Positions 59,077 to 64,000 of a DNA stretch of 64,000 nt are shown one piece after another (position 1 is the first letter of the stretch; every line of letters starts with the position of its first letter). The stretch is from Halolamina rubra (GTDB lineage Archaea > Halobacteriota > Halobacteria > Halobacteriales > Haloferacaceae), in contig NZ_BBJN01000052.1 of NCBI RefSeq assembly GCF_000739555.1, positions 23,171-87,170 on the forward strand, in the 5' to 3' direction. The notes under the pieces were generated by a model, which had not been told where the DNA came from, did not search any database, and worked only from the letters and a program-made list of their open reading frames with translations. Made by a program: the position numbers and the translations under genes.

Positions 59077-60291
59077 ATGAAGGCTATCGACTGTGGCACG
59101 CTCGTCGACGGCACCGGCAAGGACCCGATAGACGACGCCCGAATCCTCGTCGAGGACGGCCGCGTCGTCGAGGTCGGGCCCGCCGAGGCCGTCGACGCGC
59201 CCGACGACGCCGAGCACGTCGACCACTCCGGCGAGACCGTGATCCCGGGACTGATCGACGCCCACCTCCACCTGAAGGGGACGCGCTCCATGGACCCGTT
59301 CGACTGGGTGCGGGAGTCGAGCGAGCTCAACACCGCCCGCGCGACCGCCGACGCGCGGACGCTGCTGGAGTCGGGCTTTACCGCCATCCGGGACGTGGGC
59401 AGCGACGCCGGGATCCCCGTCCGGGACGCCATCGACGACGGCACGATCCCGGGGCCGCGGGTGTTCACCAGCGGCCGGAGCTTCTCCCAGACCGCGGGCC
59501 ACGGGGACGCCCACTACCTCCCCTACGAGTGGGCGACCAGCCGCGACGCCGGCGGCGACGGTATCGTCGACGGCGCCGACGAGTGCCGGAAGGGCGCCCG
59601 CAAGCGCATCCGCGAGGGCGCCGACCTCATCAAGATCATGACCACCGGCGGCGTGCTGAGCGAGAAGGACAGCCCCACCCAGAGCCAGTTCACCGACGAG
59701 GAGATCCAAGCGTTCACCGAGGAGGCCCACCGCGTCGGTATCCCCGTGGCCTCACACGCGCAGGGGGCGCCGGGGATCAAGTCCGCGCTCCGGAACGGCG
59801 TCGACACCATCGAGCACGGGTTCTACATCGACCAGGAGTGTCTCGACCTGTTCGAGGAGACCGGCGCGACGTTCGTCCCGACGCTCGCGATCATGCACCG
59901 ACTCGTCGAGCGCGGCGACGAGTTCGGCGTGCCGGAGTACGGCCTCCGGAAGGCCCGCAACGCCAGCGAGGCACACTTCGAGGCCACCCGCCGGGCCTAC
60001 GAGGCGGGCATCCCCATCGCGCTCGGGACGGACTTCCTCGGCCCCGACCCGATGGGCCACGGCGAGAACGCGCTCGAAGCGGAGCTGTTCGTCGACGAGG
60101 TCGGCATGAGCGAGCACGAGGCCATCGTCGCCGGGACGGGCACGGCCGCTGAGACCGTCCCCGCAGAGGACATCGGCACGCTGACGGTGGGGAACCACGC
60201 GGACGTCGTCGCGTTCGAGGAGTCGCCGCTCTCGGACATCACGAACCTCTACGAGCCGTCGGCGGTGTACAAGGGCGGCGAGCGCGTCTGA
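59077..60291 (+). CDS. Metal-dependent amidohydrolase (Xaa-Pro/imidazolonepropionase-like)
   Basis: 404 residues. Amidohydrolase metal ligands in order: DAHLHLKG (His64, His66), the carbamylated-Lys position in IKIMTTGG, HAQG (His) and IEHGFYID (His), and GTDFLG (Asp). This arrangement matches the subtype-B amidohydrolases that include Xaa-Pro/Arg carboxypeptidase-like (Sgx9260-type) enzymes, where a cyclised dipeptide or prolyl substrate is hydrolysed. Substrate unknown. It stands alone between DUF1684 and an EamA transporter. Confidence 0.9.
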   Translation: MKAIDCGTLVDGTGKDPIDDARILVEDGRVVEVGPAEAVDAPDDAEHVDHSGETVIPGLIDAHLHLKGTRSMDPFDWVRESSELNTARATADARTLLESGFTAIRDVGSDAGIPVRDAIDDGTIPGPRVFTSGRSFSQTAGHGDAHYLPYEWATSRDAGGDGIVDGADECRKGARKRIREGADLIKIMTTGGVLSEKDSPTQSQFTDEEIQAFTEEAHRVGIPVASHAQGAPGIKSALRNGVDTIEHGFYIDQECLDLFEETGATFVPTLAIMHRLVERGDEFGVPEYGLRKARNASEAHFEATRRAYEAGIPIALGTDFLGPDPMGHGENALEAELFVDEVGMSEHEAIVAGTGTAAETVPAEDIGTLTVGNHADVVAFEESPLSDITNLYEPSAVYKGGERV

Positions 60292-60299
60292 GCGGCGCC

Positions 60300-61223
60300 C
60301 TATCCGAGGACGCCCGTCCGATCCAGCTCGTGGGCGATCTCCCGGCGTTTCAGCAGCGAGAAGCCGACGAGTATCAGCAGGAACCCCGCGACCGTCTCGA
60401 CTGTCACCAGCTCGCCGAGCACCAGCCAGCCCGACAGCGCCGCGAACACCGGCGCGACGTAGGAGACGAGGTTGATCTCGATGGCGCCCAGTCGGTCCAG
60501 CAGGTCGAAGTAGATCAGGAACCCCAGCGCGCTGGCGAGGATCGAGAGGTAGCCCAGACTCGCGACGATGGTGACGTTCCAGGCCACGGCGCCCAGCGCC
60601 TCGCCCAGCCCGAGGCTGACGACGTGCATCAGCAGACCGCCCAACAGCATCGACCAGGCCTCCATCCCCTCGATCGAGAGGTCGCTGTCGATCCAGCGAG
60701 TCAGCACGCTCCCCAGCGCGAACGCCGTCGCGGCGGCGACGATGAGCAGCTTCGCGCCCATCCCGCCCGCGAGCAGGTTCGCGGGATCGGGGTTCGCGAT
60801 CACGACGGCGCCGACGAGGCCGAGGAACAGCCCCGCGAGGCCGATCGGTTCGAGGCGCTCCTGGGGGACGAACACCCTGGCGAACCCCGTCGTCAGGATC
60901 GGGCTCAGGCTGACCAGCACCGACGCCGAGGCGCTGGTGACGGCGTCGTCGGCCTCGCCGACGAACAGGAACGCGTGGTAGGCCGCGATCATCAGCACCG
61001 CGCCGACCGCGACTTCGGCCCACTGCGTTCGCCCGCGGGGCAGGGGGTCGTCGAGCGCCCACCACGCGTAGCCGAGCATCAGCACGCCCGCGATCTCGTA
61101 GCGAACCGCGGCGAACAGCACGGGCGGGAAGCCGGCGTCGAGGCCGGCCTTGATCGCCATGAACGCCGAGCCCCAGACCGCAGCGAGAACGAGAAAGAGC
61201 GCGAGGTTCCGGTAGCGAGTCAC
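60300..61223 (-). CDS. EamA/DMT-superfamily transporter
   Basis: 307 residues from GTG 61223. Ten predicted membrane spans in two EamA repeats: VWGSAFMAIKAGLDAGFPPVLFAAVRYEIAG in the first, LLIVAAATAFALGSVLTRW and IYFDLLDRLGAIEINLVSYVAPVFAALSGWLVLGE in the second. Probably exports a metabolite; no clue to the substrate. It is convergent with the amidohydrolase gene, with 8 nt between stops. Confidence 0.88.
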   Translation of the reverse strand: MTRYRNLALFLVLAAVWGSAFMAIKAGLDAGFPPVLFAAVRYEIAGVLMLGYAWWALDDPLPRGRTQWAEVAVGAVLMIAAYHAFLFVGEADDAVTSASASVLVSLSPILTTGFARVFVPQERLEPIGLAGLFLGLVGAVVIANPDPANLLAGGMGAKLLIVAAATAFALGSVLTRWIDSDLSIEGMEAWSMLLGGLLMHVVSLGLGEALGAVAWNVTIVASLGYLSILASALGFLIYFDLLDRLGAIEINLVSYVAPVFAALSGWLVLGELVTVETVAGFLLILVGFSLLKRREIAHELDRTGVLG

Positions 61224-61337
61224 ACCACCGACTCAGCGGAGGGGGGCGCTTAGGCCCTCCGTTCGACGGGCGGGCTGCCGGGTTCGGGGCGTCGACGGCC
61301 GCCTCTTCAGGCCGGTTCGGTGCCGCGCACGCCAGCC

Positions 61338-61829
61338 TCAGGCCGCGCCCGCGGCGCCGCGCTCCCGCTTGAGCCCGCGCAGCAGGTCCTGCCGGGTGAT
61401 GATGCCGACCAGTTCCTCGTTGTCGAGCACGGGGACGCGGTTGATGTCCCGTTCGGGGTTCGCCAGCACGTCGAGCAGTTCGTCCAGCGTCGCGTCGGCG
61501 TCGACGGTCACGGGGTCGGCGGTCATCACCGAGCTGATCGGGTCGTCGGCGTGGGCGGCGATGTCCACGTCGTCGCCCGGCAGGTCGAACGCGTACGTCA
61601 GGGTGTCGACGATCGGCGGGATCCCGATCGGGATCCAGAGCACGCGGTCCTCGACCTCGAACAGGTCGACGAGGTCGCCCTCCGTGACGACGCCGACGAC
61701 GCGGTCGTCCTCGTCGACGACGGGGAAGCCGCTGTAGTCCACGTCGGCCAGCCGTGCGAGCACCTCGCCCACCTCGTCGTCGGGCGACACGGTCTCCACG
61801 TCGGTCGTCATCACGTCGGATGCGTTCAT
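61338..61829 (-). CDS. Two-CBS-domain protein
   Basis: 163 residues. CBS1 (ASDVMTTDVETVSPDDEVGEVLARLADVDYSGFPVVDEDDRVVGVVTEGDLVDLF) and CBS2 (ISSVMTADPVTVDADATLDELLDVLANPERDINRVPVLDNEELVGIITRQDLLRGL) form a Bateman module that senses adenosine ligands. A loop with PIGIPPIVDTL separates them. As a stand-alone protein it probably binds a partner. The ATG is preceded by GGTTCGGGT, as in the OCD-family gene. Confidence 0.9.
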   Translation of the reverse strand: MNASDVMTTDVETVSPDDEVGEVLARLADVDYSGFPVVDEDDRVVGVVTEGDLVDLFEVEDRVLWIPIGIPPIVDTLTYAFDLPGDDVDIAAHADDPISSVMTADPVTVDADATLDELLDVLANPERDINRVPVLDNEELVGIITRQDLLRGLKRERGAAGAA

Positions 61830-61877
61830 ACCCGAACCGTGGGGCGGGGGCTACGTCAACGTTGCTGCATAAGTGAG

Positions 61878-61969
61878 AGGCGGCGACGGTCAGCCGCCGG
61901 TCTGTGACTGAAAGGCGGCGACGGTCAGCCGCCGGTCTGTGACTGAGAGGCGGCGACGGTCAGCCGCCG
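61878..61969 (+). repeat. 35-bp tandem repeat with hairpin core, 2.6 copies
   Basis: AGGCGGCGACGGTCAGCCGCCG starts at 61878, 61913 and 61948, spaced 35 nt; the first two are followed by GTCTGTGACTGA. Each unit folds as GGCGGC/GCCGCC around GACGGTCA. The same core occurs twice at 37036-37091. It sits between the CBS gene start and the peptide-ABC gene stop, where it may terminate transcription. Confidence 0.75.
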
Positions 61970-61997
61970 ACTTGTTGTCCAAAAAGAGGCTGCCGGC

Positions 61998-63524
61998 TCA
62001 GTCGTGGAGGTGGCAGGCCACGACTTCGCCGTCGGCGCCGGGGGTGTCGTCCGGCGGCGTGGTCTCACACACCGTCTCGAAGCGGTCCCGCAGCGTCTCC
62101 GCCGCGGTGTCGAACTCGCCGTCGGCGACGGCCTCGAGCGCCTCGTCGACGACGCCGGCGTTCTCGCCGGCGATCCCCGGCACCGCCTCCTTCCGGTAGG
62201 CTGCGGGTTCGGCCTCCCTGACCTCGGCGGGGTCGAGGTTCTCGGCCTCGATCTCCTCGCGGAGGTCCATCACCGCGCGGAACGCCTCCTGGTCGATCTC
62301 GACGTCGTCGGGCGGGATCACCTCCGGACAGCGCGTCCGGAACCGACAGCCCGACGGCGGGTTCCGCGGCGACGGCACGTCGCCGGCCAGCGTCGCCACG
62401 CGGCGACCCTGTTCGCCGACCTCCGCCCGCGGGACGCTCTCGAGCAGCGCCTCCGTGTAGGGGTGGTCGGGGTTCTCGAAGATCTCGTCGGTCGGGCCCA
62501 GCTCGGCGACCTTGCCGAGGTACATCACCGCCACGCGGTCGCAGATGTGCCGGACGACCGAGAGGTCGTGGGCGATGAACAGGTACGTCAGCCCGAACTC
62601 GTCCTGCAGGTCGTCGAGCAGGTTCAGCACCTGCGCCTGCACGGACACGTCCAGCGCTGAGACTGGTTCGTCGAGCACGATGAACTCGGGGTCGAGCGCG
62701 AGCGCACGGGCGATGCCGACGCGCTGGCGCTGCCCGCCCGAGAACTCGTGGGGGTAGCGATCCACCTGATCGGCCGAGAGCCCCACCCGTTCGAGCAGGT
62801 CGCCCGCACGCTTCTTCCGGATCGCGTTCTCGCCCCCGGTGACGCTGACCTCGACGTGGAGGTCGGTGTCGCGGTCCTCGACGGTCGCGCCGAGCAGCCC
62901 CTCGTGGCTGTCGACGCTCGCTTCGTACCGCGTCTCGTCGTCCTCGTCAGTACGCTTCCGGACGCTCACCGACACGCGGGCGACGCCGTCCTCGGCGTCG
63001 ACGACGCGGTCGAGGTCCTCGGCGACCGACACCTCGACGGTGCGGTCGATGCCGTCGCCGACGGTGAGCTCCGCGGCGGTCGCGACCGTCGGGTCCGACT
63101 CCGGCAGCCCGTGGATCCGCATCCCCTCGGCGACGATGGCGCCGACGGTCATCCGCGGGTCGAGGCTGGAGAACGGGTCCTGGAACACGATCTGGGCGCG
63201 ACGGCGGAACGAGGACATCGACTCGTCGTCGAGGTCGAACACGTTCTCGCCGTCGAACGCGACCGTGCCGTCGGTCGCCTCCCGCAGGCGGAGCAGCGTC
63301 TCGCCGGTCGTGGACTTCCCACAGCCGGACTCGCCGACGAGCCCGAGGGTCTCGCCCTCGCGCACGTCGAAGCTGACGCCGTCGACCGCTTTCACGCTGG
63401 TCGCGTCCCGACCGAGGACGCGGTCGAGCAGGCCGCCGCCGTCCTGGTAGTACTTCCGGAGGTTCCGCACCTCCACGAGCGCGTCGTCGCCGGCCGACTC
63501 GCGCTCCGGGGCGGCCTCAGTCAT
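61998..63524 (-). CDS. Oligopeptide ABC transporter ATPase (DppF/OppF-like) with an inserted domain
   Basis: 508 residues; typical DppF proteins have about 330-430. ATPase motifs are intact: Walker [10 protein letters not shown] (64-72), Q-loop [11 protein letters not shown], signature SGGQRQR (262-268), Walker B FIVLDEP (281-287), and the C-terminal oligo-HPY region with [10 protein letters not shown]. Between Q-loop and signature, residues about 147-233 form an extra, beta-rich, acidic insert ([28 protein letters not shown]...) that ordinary DppF lacks. A long acidic C-terminal tail is a further extension. It overlaps the upstream DppD-like gene by 8 nt. Confidence 0.9.
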   Translation of the reverse strand: MTEAAPERESAGDDALVEVRNLRKYYQDGGGLLDRVLGRDATSVKAVDGVSFDVREGETLGLVGESGCGKSTTGETLLRLREATDGTVAFDGENVFDLDDESMSSFRRRAQIVFQDPFSSLDPRMTVGAIVAEGMRIHGLPESDPTVATAAELTVGDGIDRTVEVSVAEDLDRVVDAEDGVARVSVSVRKRTDEDDETRYEASVDSHEGLLGATVEDRDTDLHVEVSVTGGENAIRKKRAGDLLERVGLSADQVDRYPHEFSGGQRQRVGIARALALDPEFIVLDEPVSALDVSVQAQVLNLLDDLQDEFGLTYLFIAHDLSVVRHICDRVAVMYLGKVAELGPTDEIFENPDHPYTEALLESVPRAEVGEQGRRVATLAGDVPSPRNPPSGCRFRTRCPEVIPPDDVEIDQEAFRAVMDLREEIEAENLDPAEVREAEPAAYRKEAVPGIAGENAGVVDEALEAVADGEFDTAAETLRDRFETVCETTPPDDTPGADGEVVACHLHD

Positions 63525-64000
63525 CCGAAATCACCCCCTGTTTCGCGGCGCTGCCGAGCGCCTCCGACTCGTCGTACTCGCGGTCGGCGAGCACACAGCG
63601 CACGAGGTGGTCGGCGTCGTCGGTCGCCGCCGGCGCCTCGCGCTCCTCGATGTTCGTGAGGCAGGACTCCATCGCCTTCGGGCAGCGGTCCGCGAAGTAG
63701 CACTTCTCGCCCATCTCCGCGTCGAGCAGGCTGGGGACGTTCCCCTCGATGGGCGAGAGTCGCGGCGCGGGGTCCTCGAGGTCGGGAATCGATCCCAGCA
63801 GCCCCTCGGTGTAGGGGTGGACCGGGTTCTCGAACACGTCCTCGAGCGAGCCGCGTTCGACGACCTCGCCGGCGTACATCACGCCGACGCGCTGGCACAT
63901 CCGCGCGATGACGCCGAGGTTGTGCGTGATCAGCACCACGCTCATGTCCTCCTCCTCCTGCAGGTCCCGCAGGAGGTTCAGGATCTGGGCCTGGATCGTC
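63517..64000 (-). CDS. Oligopeptide ABC transporter ATPase (DppD/OppD-like), C-terminal part
   Basis: The frame is open to the window end. Visible: a C-terminal ATPase half with the H-loop [28 protein letters not shown], followed by the oligo-HPY tail with CYFADRCP and further Cys (a possible Fe-S or metal site, as in DppD/OppD). Walker motifs lie beyond the window. Partner of the DppF-like ATPase it overlaps by 8 nt; permease and substrate-binding genes should lie further along this strand. Confidence 0.9.
   Translation of the reverse strand, partial: TIQAQILNLLRDLQEEEDMSVVLITHNLGVIARMCQRVGVMYAGEVVERGSLEDVFENPVHPYTEGLLGSIPDLEDPAPRLSPIEGNVPSLLDAEMGEKCYFADRCPKAMESCLTNIEEREAPAATDDADHLVRCVLADREYDESEALGSAAKQGVISDD

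Noticed and set aside
1..64000. Toxin-antitoxin, restriction-modification or defence systems
   Set aside because: No such gene pair or signature domain was found in the element or the flanks.

Overview
The window is a chromosomal segment of a haloarchaeon (class Halobacteria). Its flanks are very GC-rich, its proteins are strongly acidic (Asp/Glu-rich, Lys-poor), and many promoters look leaderless, with an A/T-rich box about 24-32 nt before the start codon. It carries archaeal information-processing genes (TFB, archaeal DnaG, FEN1, GatE, Dph2, SBDS, XPB with Bax1), haloarchaeal Tat/lipobox secretion signals, and halophile-typical families (Bat-type HTH regulator, UPF0058, UPF0212, DUF2797). 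I cannot name the genus.

Layout. 1-9.1 kb: carbonic anhydrase (partial), a METTL5-type methylase, TFB, an Agl23-type membrane protein, UspA, a 2Fe-2S ferredoxin and a secreted halolysin-type protease. 9.1-14.6 kb: SBDS (interrupted), FUN14, two complementary cis-prenyltransferase-like proteins and DUF92 (interrupted). 14.6-25.6 kb: DnaG, an ornithine-cyclodeaminase-family enzyme, FEN1, BolA, fumarase and GatE. 25.6-29.7 kb: Lrp regulator with a divergent EamA exporter, MaoC, a TrmJ-type methyltransferase and small proteins. 29.9-35.4 kb: a 5.5-kb integrated element of lower GC, bounded by a 34-bp direct repeat that includes the 3' end of tRNA-Lys(CTT). It encodes a tyrosine recombinase, a membrane protein, a lipoprotein and an SF2-helicase-like protein with a possible Cys cluster and a C-terminal winged helix. 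35.6-42.4 kb: RCK-DHH phosphoesterase, PRC-barrel protein, PAC2 protein, an aminotransferase (interrupted) and an ABC uptake operon. 42.4-49.6 kb: XPB helicase and Bax1 nuclease, NOP2/Sun methyltransferase with a separate PUA-like partner, and cytidine deaminase. 49.6-64 kb: a 72-bp tandem repeat array, HtrA protease, Bat-type regulator, Dph2, an M24 peptidase, TyrA-like and Rsm22-like genes, an amidohydrolase, an EamA transporter, a CBS protein and two oligopeptide ABC ATPases (the last one cut by the window end).

The most unusual part is the integrated element. Its non-coding DNA carries eight copies, in both orientations, of a 16-nt partly palindromic motif (about CTCGATGYNNTGAAYC), two equal-length 46-nt composite units with TTTCGGAA/TTCCGAAA ends around an ACTATA core, and a 59-nt stretch with no cytosine. 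These look like replication-origin or operator elements of a plasmid-like integrated replicon, but that is an inference.

A caution for all users: six genes (SBDS, DUF92, a GNAT acetyltransferase, an aminotransferase, a small acidic protein, Rsm22-like) are each broken or extended by one apparent single-base indel in a G/C-rich stretch. That pattern is more easily explained by sequencing or assembly error than by six independent gene losses.
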